A stretch of 11,341 bases of DNA. Origin: Bacteroidales bacterium UBA1757 (GTDB lineage Bacteria > Bacteroidota > Bacteroidia > Bacteroidales > UBA1402). The position numbers and the translations under genes are program-made. The stretch covers positions 1 to 11,341 of the forward strand of contig DCHH01000107.1 in NCBI GenBank assembly GCA_002315625.1. Reading direction: 5' to 3'. The notes under the pieces are model-generated. The model was not told the origin of the DNA and did not search any database. It worked only from the letters and a program-made list of their open reading frames with translations. This document shows positions 1 to 6,778 of the stretch, in pieces (position 1 is the stretch's first letter; each line of letters starts with the position of its first letter).

Positions 1-387
1 GGACTCAAGGTTCTCAAGACCAACACCTCCATCCAGCGCGACATGCGCAACATTCTGGAGTTCGACACCGACAAACCCGTCACACTTTGGATTGGCTACT
101 ATGCCCCAATCAGTCCGAGCAACCGCTACCTGAACGCTCCGAAACTTGAGACCGACGCTTCTGCAAACGATTATGGACAAGCGGACATAAAGATAACCAA
201 TGCCATTGAAATCAGCGGAATGCCCGCCGTCAACGTACACAGTTTCAACTTCACGGCCGGCCACCATCGCCTTGACATAGGAAAAGGAATGTGCCTGATT
301 CTCGGTTTCTCCGAGCCTGCCAAGGACTTCCAGCCCCACGATGCCGGACTCAAGGAGAGCTCATCCATCGACTGGCTGTTCTACTAA
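1..387 (+). CDS. C-terminal fragment of an unrecognised protein, likely secreted and carbohydrate-related
   Basis: The reading frame is open from the first base (GLKVLKTNTSIQRDMRN...) to a TAA at 385-387, giving 128 visible residues. The gene therefore starts outside the window, and the ATG at 43 is only an internal Met. The visible part is rich in short hydrophobic and aromatic stretches such as PVTLWIGYY and MCLILGF, suggesting a beta-sandwich domain, and it ends in DWLFY. There are no membrane segments and no catalytic motif I recognise. It lies only 26 bp upstream of a GH2 enzyme on the same strand, so it is probably in the same transcription unit and may be a glycoside hydrolase or lyase accessory domain. 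That role is inferred from context alone. The family is not identified. Confidence 0.6.
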   Translation, partial: GLKVLKTNTSIQRDMRNILEFDTDKPVTLWIGYYAPISPSNRYLNAPKLETDASANDYGQADIKITNAIEISGMPAVNVHSFNFTAGHHRLDIGKGMCLILGFSEPAKDFQPHDAGLKESSSIDWLFY

Positions 388-413
388 TTCTGTAATTACA
401 CAATCCATATACA

Positions 414-3344
414 ATGCGCAAATACATTTCAATTCTTGCTTGCCTGAGCTGTCTGACAATGGCCGCCCAGCAGCCACAGAGGGTTGCCGCCGTCACCGCA
501 GCGGCTCCCGAAACTTACGTCCAATACATCTCCGGGACCGATGCGGCCAGCGCCGTTGACTGGGAATTCTTCTGCACCGATGGACGCAACAGCGGCAAAT
601 GGACCACAATCAAGGTCCCTTCATGCTGGGAACTGCAAGGGTTCGGCACCTATCAGTACGGTATGCCGTTCTACGGCAAGGCCAATCCTCCGGGAATTGC
701 AAAAGAGCAGGGATTCTACAAAACCCGCTTCAAACTGCCTTCAACCTGGGAAGGAAGGCAAATCCGCATTGTCTTTGACGGTGTCATGACCGACTGCTCT
801 GTCAACATCAACAGCCGTCGTGCAATCAAACTGCACCAGGGTTCATTCTACCGTTTTTCGGCCGACATTACCGACCGCGTCTTTTTCGGAGAGCAGGAGA
901 ACCTGCTGGAAGTGACCGTCAGCAAGGAGTCGGCAAACGAGAGCGTCAACCTGGCCGAGCGCCGTGCCGACTACTGGAATTTCGGCGGCATCTACCGTCC
1001 CGTCTATATCGAAGCCGTTCCTGTGAACCACATCGAGCGGACTGCCATTGATGCCCGCAGCGGCGGCGACTTCAGGGCTGAAGTCTATCTCGGCAACGGC
1101 GAGGACGATGGTGACTGGTACATACTGACTACCATAACCGACGTCGCAACAGGCAAGCGTATGGGCAGCATGACCAACACACGCTTCACCGGCGACAAGG
1201 CCCTGGTAGAGGTACAGGTCAAAAACGCATCCGACTGGACGGCAGAAACTCCCAACCTCTACAAGGCCGAGTTTTGCCTGATGCACAACGGAACCCCATT
1301 ACATAAGGTGTATCAAAAGTTCGGTTTCCGCACTATCGAGGTGCGTGACCACGACGGTCTGTACATCAACGGCAACAAGGTGCTGGCCAAGGGTGTGAAC
1401 CGTCACAGTTTCCGCCCCGAGACCGGCCGTGCCCTGAGCCGCGAAGACTGCTATGCCGATGTTCGTCTCATCAAGGAGATGAATATGAACGCCGTACGTA
1501 TGTCGCACTATCCGCCGGACGAAGCCTTCCTTGAGGCGTGCGACGAACTGGGTCTCTATGTTATGGACGAACTGGGCGGCTGGCACGGAAAGTACGACAC
1601 CGAAGTTGGCAGCAAACTCGTTCCCGAGATGATTACCCGAGACGTTAACCACCCCTCAATCATCTGGTGGAGTAACGGTAACGAAGGGGGCTTCAACTAC
1701 GAACTGGAACCCCTATTCTACCAATACGACCCGCAGAAGCGTACCGTTATCTATCCTTGGGAGAACCGTAACAAGTTTGAGACCAAGCACTACCGTTCAT
1801 ACGGCGAGAGCCAGGAATACATGCGCAAGCCCGAAATCTTCATGCCCACCGAATTCCTCCACGGACTGTACGATGGCGGTCACGGAGCCGGTCTGTGGGA
1901 CTACTGGGAGATGATGCGCCTACATCCCCGTAGCGCCGGAGGCTTCCTCTGGGTCTTTGCCGATGAGGGAGTAATGCGTACCGATCAGAACGGCCGCATC
2001 GACAATGTGGGCAACTACGGAGCCGATGGAATCGTCGGTCCCCACCACGAAAAGGAAGGGAGTTTCAACACTATCCGCCAGGTGTGGAGCCCAATCCATA
2101 TCGCTCCTGCCGGCAATGTCGTGAAGGCTTTCCGCGAAGAGGCATCATGGGCCGACCAGAATAGTTTTATTGCTGACACAAAAGCATTTGCAGGTAAGTT
2201 CGACATTGAGAACCGCTACGATTTCATCAACCTGAAGTCGTGCACATTCTCTTTTGAACTGGCCCGCATGAACCGTCCGTCTGACGACAAAGCAGGTCAC
2301 ACAGTGATTGCAAAAGGCAGCATCGCATCACCCGACGTTGCCCCCCACTCTCAAGGGACTCTGTCGCTCAATCTTCCTGCAACCTGGAATGATGCCGATG
2401 TCCTTTATGTGACTGCCTACAATCCCGAAAAAGAGCCCGTCTATACTTGGGGCTTCTACTGGAAGGATGACAAGGAGTTCTGCCAGACAGCCACGCAAGC
2501 CGGGAAAGTGACTTGCAAGGAGAACAAGGAGGAGCATACCCTGACCGTCACCACCGGCAAGACCGATGTGGTGTTCGATACACAGACTGGCTATCTGAAA
2601 CGCATAGGCGACATGAGCCTGAGCAACGGACCGCGCTTTATCGCCGCCCGCCGCGGAGACCGTTCGATGGATGTCTTCTACAACCACGACGACAAGCAGG
2701 CACGCAGCAAAGAGCGCATCTATCAGAATATTTCCGGCACATCGGAACTGACCGGATTCACATACGAGGAGTATTCTGACCATATCACTATCAAGGCCAC
2801 ATACTTCGGCAATCTACAGGAGGTTGAATGGACTATCGACGGTAACGGCAACCTGACCGCAAACTACACCTATCAATACGAAGGCAACGTGGAGCTTTGC
2901 GGCGTCTGCTTCGACTATCCTGAGAGCAAGGTTCAGGGAGCCCGCTTCCTGGCAAAGGGACCTTACCGCGTATGGCAAAACCGTCTGCACGGCACTGTGA
3001 TGGATGTCTGGGAAACCGATTACAACGACCCGATTCCCGGCGAGACCTTCACCTACCCCGAATTCAAGGGTTACTACAACGACTGGAAATGGTGCGAGTT
3101 CAAGACCACGGAAGGCAAACTGGTTTTAAACAACGGCACACGGGGCAGTTACCTTGGCATCTTCACTCCTCGTGACGGGCGTGATGTCCTGCTCTACACC
3201 CTGCCCCAAAGCGGTATCGCCATACTTGATGTCATCCCCGGCGTCCGAAACAAGGTCAACTCGACCGATCTCGTAGGCCCGTCATCTGGTGCCCGCTGGC
3301 TCACCGGTCCGCAGAAGGGAAGCTTCACCTTTTATATAAGGTAA
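414..3344 (+). CDS. Secreted GH2 beta-galactosidase-like glycoside hydrolase
   Basis: A 976-residue glycoside hydrolase of family 2 (clan GH-A), expected to cleave terminal beta-linked sugars by a retaining mechanism. Residues 1-18 form a signal peptide (MRKYISILACLSCLTMAA) with likely cleavage before QQ, so the enzyme is exported. Residues about 60-205 are the jelly-roll sugar-binding domain (KVPSCWELQGFGTYQYGMP; NFGGIYRPVYIE). Residues about 206-310 are the immunoglobulin-like domain, ending KFGFRTIEV. The TIM barrel follows with GVNRHSFRPETGR (328-340) and NAVRMSHYP (359-367). The acid/base is Glu424 in WWSNGNEGG and the probable nucleophile is Glu480 in MPTEF. The C-terminal third (about 690-976) resembles the Bgal small-chain domain seen in LacZ-type enzymes. 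The start at 414 is supported by the signal peptide. The gene is 26 bp from the preceding one, so it is probably co-transcribed. The exact substrate (galactoside or another hexoside) cannot be read from sequence. Confidence 0.93.
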   Translation: MRKYISILACLSCLTMAAQQPQRVAAVTAAAPETYVQYISGTDAASAVDWEFFCTDGRNSGKWTTIKVPSCWELQGFGTYQYGMPFYGKANPPGIAKEQGFYKTRFKLPSTWEGRQIRIVFDGVMTDCSVNINSRRAIKLHQGSFYRFSADITDRVFFGEQENLLEVTVSKESANESVNLAERRADYWNFGGIYRPVYIEAVPVNHIERTAIDARSGGDFRAEVYLGNGEDDGDWYILTTITDVATGKRMGSMTNTRFTGDKALVEVQVKNASDWTAETPNLYKAEFCLMHNGTPLHKVYQKFGFRTIEVRDHDGLYINGNKVLAKGVNRHSFRPETGRALSREDCYADVRLIKEMNMNAVRMSHYPPDEAFLEACDELGLYVMDELGGWHGKYDTEVGSKLVPEMITRDVNHPSIIWWSNGNEGGFNYELEPLFYQYDPQKRTVIYPWENRNKFETKHYRSYGESQEYMRKPEIFMPTEFLHGLYDGGHGAGLWDYWEMMRLHPRSAGGFLWVFADEGVMRTDQNGRIDNVGNYGADGIVGPHHEKEGSFNTIRQVWSPIHIAPAGNVVKAFREEASWADQNSFIADTKAFAGKFDIENRYDFINLKSCTFSFELARMNRPSDDKAGHTVIAKGSIASPDVAPHSQGTLSLNLPATWNDADVLYVTAYNPEKEPVYTWGFYWKDDKEFCQTATQAGKVTCKENKEEHTLTVTTGKTDVVFDTQTGYLKRIGDMSLSNGPRFIAARRGDRSMDVFYNHDDKQARSKERIYQNISGTSELTGFTYEEYSDHITIKATYFGNLQEVEWTIDGNGNLTANYTYQYEGNVELCGVCFDYPESKVQGARFLAKGPYRVWQNRLHGTVMDVWETDYNDPIPGETFTYPEFKGYYNDWKWCEFKTTEGKLVLNNGTRGSYLGIFTPRDGRDVLLYTLPQSGIAILDVIPGVRNKVNSTDLVGPSSGARWLTGPQKGSFTFYIR

Positions 3345-3372
3345 CCTTTTTAGACTTACTAATTTCATCTGG

Positions 3373-3405
3373 CAGCCCTAAGCTTCGGTTTGGGGCTGTT
3401 TTTTT
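3373..3405 (+). terminator. Rho-independent terminator after the GH2 gene
   Basis: An 11-bp stem (3373-3383 CAGCCCTAAGC with 3388-3398 GTTTGGGGCTG, two G-T wobbles) closes a TTCG loop on a C-G pair, the unusually stable UUCG tetraloop. Seven T residues follow (3399-3405). It sits 28 bp after the GH2 stop codon and separates the sugar-degradation genes from the peptide cluster. Confidence 0.92.
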
Positions 3406-3447
3406 AATTTTCCTTCACGAGCCTTGAATGGTTCGCATGATTCACTA

Positions 3448-3473
3448 TATGTTAAATTTTCATTTTTAACATA
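3448..3473. promoter_or_regulatory. Perfect 9-bp inverted repeat, candidate operator upstream of the peptide-cluster promoter
   Basis: TATGTTAAA (3448-3456) is repeated exactly inverted as TTTAACATA (3465-3473), with 8 bases between. The centre lies about 24 bp upstream of the TTTG element at 3481, and the repeat ends 7 bp before it. This is the usual place for a dimeric activator or a repressor next to a promoter. There is no T-run and no GC in the stem core, which argues against a terminator. The regulator is unknown, and no regulator gene is present in the window. Confidence 0.55.
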
Positions 3474-3480
3474 GAAACAT

Positions 3481-3512
3481 TTTGTTTACATCGAAATTTC
3501 ACCTTACATTTG
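3481..3512 (+). promoter_or_regulatory. Bacteroidota-type promoter for the azole-peptide cluster
   Basis: TTTG at 3481-3484 and TACATTTG at 3505-3512 match the Bacteroides -33 (TTTG) and -7 (TAnnTTTG) elements, with 20 bp between them. Transcription would start at about 3517-3520, leaving an untranslated leader of about 67 nt before the precursor ATG at 3586. This leader is A-rich close to the start codon and lacks a Shine-Dalgarno sequence, as is common in Bacteroidota. I see no second promoter of this quality between the later genes, so this one probably drives the whole cluster. Confidence 0.75.
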
Positions 3513-3585
3513 CAGCAGATTAATCTTGGCGAAAAGCTGAAAAGCCAAAAGAGAGTAAGCGATAACAATTTCATTAAACAAAACT

Positions 3586-3774
3586 ATGAAGAAAATTGAA
3601 CTTACGATGCGCGTCATCGAAGACCGTTCGGCACCTATGCTGCTGACAGAAAAGAACTTACCTGGTGCATGCTGCTGCTCATGCTGCTGCTGTTTCTCCG
3701 TCGGAGATGGAGTTGGAGGTAACGCCAACCTTCCAGAGCTTACTGACACAAGGGAATTAAGTATCCTCGAATAG
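3586..3774 (+). CDS. Streptolysin S-like azole RiPP precursor peptide (SagA-like)
   Basis: A 62-residue peptide made of a leader, a Cys-rich core and a tail. The leader (1-28) is charged and ends LPGA. The core begins at Cys29 and reads CCCSCCCCFSV (29-39), with Cys at 29-31 and 33-36 and Ser at 32. The tail is Gly-rich (GDGVGGNAN, 40-48) and then acidic, with several Leu (LPELTDTRELSILE, 49-62). From memory, SagA of Streptococcus pyogenes has APGGCCCCCTTCCFSIATGS, so the PG-small-CCC...CCFS-(I/V) pattern is shared. Cys and Ser would be cyclised to thiazole and oxazole by the genes that follow. Cleavage is expected around Gly27-Ala28. The ATG at 3586 is chosen because it lies behind the promoter and gives a full leader; Met8 and Met18 are possible internal starts. 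The classic FxxxB leader motif is absent, though Leu6-TMR-Val10 may replace it. A zinc-binding Cys peptide is an alternative, but the neighbours argue against it. Confidence 0.88.
   Translation: MKKIELTMRVIEDRSAPMLLTEKNLPGACCCSCCCCFSVGDGVGGNANLPELTDTRELSILE
3668..3691 (+). repeat. Perfect 12-bp tandem duplication encoding the core peptide
   Basis: CATGCTGCTGCT occurs at 3668-3679 and again at 3680-3691 with no mismatch or gap. It encodes the blocks A-CCC and S-CCC of the precursor core, followed by a further Cys and Phe. A 12-bp unit keeps the frame, so gain or loss of units would add or remove four residues. Confidence 0.9.
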
Positions 3775-3797
3775 AAGGTTCATCAACTGGCAGTTTT

Positions 3798-3829
3798 GGC
3801 AGTCTTTTCGTTTTGACGGAAAGGCTGCC
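3798..3829 (+). promoter_or_regulatory. 14-bp hairpin between the precursor and the enzyme genes
   Basis: GGCAGTCTTTTCGT (3798-3811) pairs along its full length with ACGGAAAGGCTGCC (3816-3829), allowing two G-T pairs, around a TTTG loop. It lies 23 bp after the precursor stop and 18 bp before the next start codon. No T-run follows, so it is not a standard terminator. It is better read as a partial attenuator, or as a 3' end that stabilises precursor mRNA so that substrate outnumbers enzymes. A second copy of GGCAGT at 3789-3794 could compete for the right arm. In streptococci a terminator also follows sagA. Confidence 0.7.
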
Positions 3830-3847
3830 ATCACCAACATTCAGACA

Positions 3848-4711
3848 ATGAAAGCAGAAGTAGAAAACTTAGACATCTGGCGTATTGAAGACAGCCTTTA
3901 CTGCAAGCGCTCCGACGGCCATCTGACCCGTATTCAAAGCGACAGGACTGACATTCTCGTAAAGATTCTTGCGAACATAAGGGAGTGCGGCGAGATTCTT
4001 CCTCCTGACGACGAGGACATATCACCCGCGGTATTTTCTCAGATAGTCAGATTCTTCCTTGACAATGGGATAATCCGCGAAGCAAAAGAATCGCCTGATG
4101 GCGGTCATACACGAATCATTGGTTTTTTCGGGCAGGACGACGTATTTAAAGAACTGCCGGTCATGCTTAAATCACAAGGCATTATCCTGAAGTTTAAAAA
4201 AGTGTCGAAGGCCAGCCAGTTGAACGGAATTCATCTGCTGCTGGTCATTGCTCCGGTGTTCGACAATTTCAGGCAACTGAAAGAGTTGTCCGACTCCTGT
4301 TACAGAAAAGGTCTTCCGCTACTCTACAGTTCATTCGGGCCTACGACATTCACAATCGGTCCGCTTTGCATCAAGTCAATAGACACCCCTTCCCTTAACT
4401 GCTATATCAAACGGAGGGCTGTTAACCTGAAGGCTCCAGGAGAATATGCGGAATTCATCCGCTCTGACAACAAAGAGCAAATTGAAACCGCCCGGATGAC
4501 AGCATTCCCCTACTTTGAAGCCGGCATGAACATTCTTCGCCGTGAAATAAACCGGTTCTTTCTCCATCACGGCAAACTCTCGTATCCCCTTACAGGTAAG
4601 AGTTATACATACGATTTCACACGGTTCAGCGTAGAGGAGAGTCTTGTCCTCAAAGACCCTCTCTCCCCTCTTTTCACACCAAATGCGCCATTCACCCCAT
4701 TCAACGGATAG
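3848..4711 (+). CDS. E1-like leader-binding cyclodehydratase partner (SagC-like)
   Basis: A 287-residue protein, the likely partner that binds the precursor leader and presents it to YcaO. Residues about 1-85 look like the winged-helix RiPP recognition element: strands around DSLYCKR and GHLTRIQ, then helices around TDILVKILANIRE and AVFSQIVRFFLDNGIIRE. The middle part has IIGFFGQDDV (90-99) and HLLLVIAPVFDNFRQLKEL (129-147), a degenerate E1/ThiF-like fold. SSFGPTTFTIGPLCI (161-175) followed by TPSLNCY (180-186) matches the 'IGP...PgxtpCyxC' stretch of TOMM E1-like proteins. The second Cys of that motif and the C-terminal CxxC are missing, so the structural zinc site seems lost. At 287 residues it is shorter than typical SagC (about 350). 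Its stop is 2 nt before the YcaO start, so translation is probably coupled. The assignment rests on this motif plus context. Confidence 0.78.
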   Translation: MKAEVENLDIWRIEDSLYCKRSDGHLTRIQSDRTDILVKILANIRECGEILPPDDEDISPAVFSQIVRFFLDNGIIREAKESPDGGHTRIIGFFGQDDVFKELPVMLKSQGIILKFKKVSKASQLNGIHLLLVIAPVFDNFRQLKELSDSCYRKGLPLLYSSFGPTTFTIGPLCIKSIDTPSLNCYIKRRAVNLKAPGEYAEFIRSDNKEQIETARMTAFPYFEAGMNILRREINRFFLHHGKLSYPLTGKSYTYDFTRFSVEESLVLKDPLSPLFTPNAPFTPFNG

Positions 4712-4713
4712 AG

Positions 4714-6009
4714 ATGAACACATACACACCATTATTTCACACAAGCGCCGGACTGCTGAGTGAATGTCAGCTTAAGATTCCAAACCGGCACTTTATCCCA
4801 TCCAATCTCGTGCAGACAGTCACCACGGGCAAGAACCTAGGACTGATGGGCTGCAAACTTCCCGAAATCCGTGGCAGCAGCATAGCCTTCGACCTTAACC
4901 AAAGCCTCAAAGGGGCAATAGGTGAGTTTGCAGAACGGTATGCCTCTTCTGTATATAACAGCGAACAATTCGTGATTGGATCGTTTTCACAACTGTATTG
5001 CAAAGACAGGCTGTTGCCGCTCGACTACTTCCGTTACTATTCCATCCCCCAGTACGAACTTCTTAAGCAATTGAATGTCTATCCTCTTGATAGAGACGAT
5101 GTTATTGAATGGACTGACGGCTACGACCACCTGACAAAGGAGCGCTATCTGATACCTGCTTTCAGCGTCTATATGCCATACGTCAGCCGCATTAAGATGG
5201 CGCACAACTACATGGTCGGCTCCACTACGACTGGGATTGCCGCCGGGCCCACACTTACCCAGGCACTGAAGTCGGGATTCTGCGAATGTGCTGAGCGACA
5301 CGCCTTTGCAAAGTTCTGGTACCTTCAGAACGAAATTCCGTACAGACAATATACCCGTAAAACCATTCTCAGGAACTTTTCCTCTAACCGACAGATTCGC
5401 ATTCTATTCCAGAATCCCTTTGTGAGGCTTAAAGCGTTCGACCTTTCCCCATTTTCGCCCTTAGAAACGATGGTGGTCTTCCTTTTCTTCGACTACAAGG
5501 GGGTCACCTATCAGTCGCTGGGTTGCGCCGCCCGTTTTGACAAGCCCTCGGCACTGCTCAAGGCCACTCTGGAGGCATACCAGGGTGTGGAATATGCCAT
5601 CAACCTTATGGAAAAGGATCCCTACAAAGGGAGTGAGCCCGACTTTACCGCAATCAACTCTTTCGATGCCCATTTTCATTTCTACAACAAGCATCCGGAA
5701 TTGAGAGAAAAGTCGGTTATTCTCCATGAGGCCGCACTGACCGATGACGGCGACAAAAAGATTTTCGAGCAGAACCCGAAGTGTATTTGCCACGGATTCA
5801 GTCGCGACGAACTGCACAAGACTCACCTTTCCCATCTGATTTACAAGGATATAACCCCGCCCGACATTGCATCAATCGGCTACAGTGTCGTAAGAGTAAT
5901 CACCCCGGGATGGTCTCTTCTGACAGGCAATCACGAGTGGCCGTTCCTTGGACACGAGCTGGCCGGACGCAGCAATCTTTTCATCTATTATCCACATCCG
6001 TTTCCCTGA
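4714..6009 (+). CDS. YcaO-type azoline-forming cyclodehydratase (SagD-like)
   Basis: A 431-residue YcaO protein that uses ATP to activate peptide backbone amides and cyclise Cys/Ser/Thr side chains to azolines. The ATP/Mg-binding motifs are in the expected order: SLKGAIGEFAERYAS (64-78, Glu71, Glu74, Arg75), SGFCECAERHAFAKFW (187-202, Glu191, Glu194, Arg195) and LLKATLEAYQGVEYA (281-295, Glu287, Gln290). The C-terminus is YYPHPFP, so the last five residues are the PxPxP motif typical of azoline-forming YcaOs and needed for activity in studied members. Length and motifs match stand-alone D proteins that need a separate C protein, which is the adjacent upstream gene. The start at 4714 lies 2 nt after the previous stop. 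It is expected to be cytoplasmic. Confidence 0.95.
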   Translation: MNTYTPLFHTSAGLLSECQLKIPNRHFIPSNLVQTVTTGKNLGLMGCKLPEIRGSSIAFDLNQSLKGAIGEFAERYASSVYNSEQFVIGSFSQLYCKDRLLPLDYFRYYSIPQYELLKQLNVYPLDRDDVIEWTDGYDHLTKERYLIPAFSVYMPYVSRIKMAHNYMVGSTTTGIAAGPTLTQALKSGFCECAERHAFAKFWYLQNEIPYRQYTRKTILRNFSSNRQIRILFQNPFVRLKAFDLSPFSPLETMVVFLFFDYKGVTYQSLGCAARFDKPSALLKATLEAYQGVEYAINLMEKDPYKGSEPDFTAINSFDAHFHFYNKHPELREKSVILHEAALTDDGDKKIFEQNPKCICHGFSRDELHKTHLSHLIYKDITPPDIASIGYSVVRVITPGWSLLTGNHEWPFLGHELAGRSNLFIYYPHPFP

Positions 6010-6022
6010 TAAATATCTCTTT

Positions 6023-6775
6023 ATGAAGCATTTTCTATTTTCATTTTTACTGATTCTTACGCTTCCGACTACAATAGCCCAGACTCAGACAATCGAAAGC
6101 GATATCCACTCATCGTACAACTACATTTACCAACACGCCACAATGTGCAAAATCGACAGCATTATCGGTGAACTCGAAAAGCAGGCGGCGGGAAAGGACA
6201 ACCGCTACCTCACCTACTGGCTCGCCTACGCCCGCTACGAACGGGCCATCGCCTCACTTGAGTACTACAACTACAATCGCGAGAAATATGCCTCATTAAA
6301 GGATGTCGGTTTGTCGCTTCTTGAACAGTCAATCAAAGAGACAGAGGCAATCCATGAGAAAACCTCGGAAGACTACGCCCTGCTGGCCATTATGAAGAAC
6401 GCCTCGCTCCCATTCTGCAATGCGCTGCGCGTACCGTTTCTCAGTCGCGAAGTGAAAAAATATGCTTCCATGGCCGTGGAAATGGACAATCTCAACCTTC
6501 GCGGATGGTTGGCCCTGGCCATTCTCGACCGTTATACACCAGAGCGTTACGGCGGTGGAAAGCGGTTCGAGGAGCTGTTTCTGCGGGTCATCGCCCTGAA
6601 GGACAAGAGCAGTGATTTCCCGTACGACCCGTCGTGGGGAAAGGACGAGGCTTACATTCACCTTATTTCCTATTACAAAGGGAGCAATCCGTCAAAAGCC
6701 GCCTCGCTGCTTGACGAAGCAATACAACTCTACCCCGACAATCACCGCCTTCAAGCGTTGCAAAAGAATCGCTAA
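6023..6775 (+). CDS. Secreted alpha-helical (TPR-like) protein of unknown function within the cluster
   Basis: A 250-residue protein. The frame is open further upstream, but the start at 6023 is chosen because it gives a clean signal peptide, MKHFLFSFLLILTLPTTIA, with cleavage before QTQT. It also leaves a 13-nt gap after the YcaO gene instead of a long overlap. There is no lipobox Cys, so the mature protein should be periplasmic or secreted. The rest is predicted to be almost all helix, with TPR-like features: LTYWLAYARYERAIASLEYY, MAVEMDNLNLRGWLALAIL, RYGGGKRFEELFLRVIALK and PSKAASLLDEAIQLYPDN (the last matches the end of a TPR consensus). The YGGG element recalls periplasmic helical-repeat proteins. 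Its location between D and B genes suggests a role in product handling, immunity or export. No enzyme motif is visible, and I know of no counterpart in streptolysin S clusters. Confidence 0.8.
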   Translation: MKHFLFSFLLILTLPTTIAQTQTIESDIHSSYNYIYQHATMCKIDSIIGELEKQAAGKDNRYLTYWLAYARYERAIASLEYYNYNREKYASLKDVGLSLLEQSIKETEAIHEKTSEDYALLAIMKNASLPFCNALRVPFLSREVKKYASMAVEMDNLNLRGWLALAILDRYTPERYGGGKRFEELFLRVIALKDKSSDFPYDPSWGKDEAYIHLISYYKGSNPSKAASLLDEAIQLYPDNHRLQALQKNR

Positions 6776-6778
6776 ATA

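Noticed and set aside
388..413. Separate promoter for the GH2 gene.
   Set aside because: Only 26 bp separate it from the upstream gene and there is no TTTG/TAnnTTTG pair, so read-through from upstream is more likely.
3526..3548. TTGGC...GCCAA hairpin in the untranslated leader, possible riboswitch.
   Set aside because: Only 5 bp with a 13-base loop, no conserved riboswitch core seen and the leader is only about 70 nt.
3560..3573. GATAACAATTTCA resembles part of the E. coli lac operator.
   Set aside because: The match is a short AT-rich half of the operator without its symmetric partner, in a Bacteroidota leader; it is best taken as chance.
3586..3774. Small Cys-rich protein could be a metallothionein-like metal binder.
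   Set aside because: The Cys are in one block with no CxC/CxxC spacing, the PGA...CCFS pattern is SagA-like, and the neighbours are azole-forming enzymes.
5948..6022. Earlier ATG for the helical-repeat protein, adding 25 residues.
   Set aside because: It would overlap the YcaO gene by 62 nt and bury the clear signal peptide that begins at 6023.
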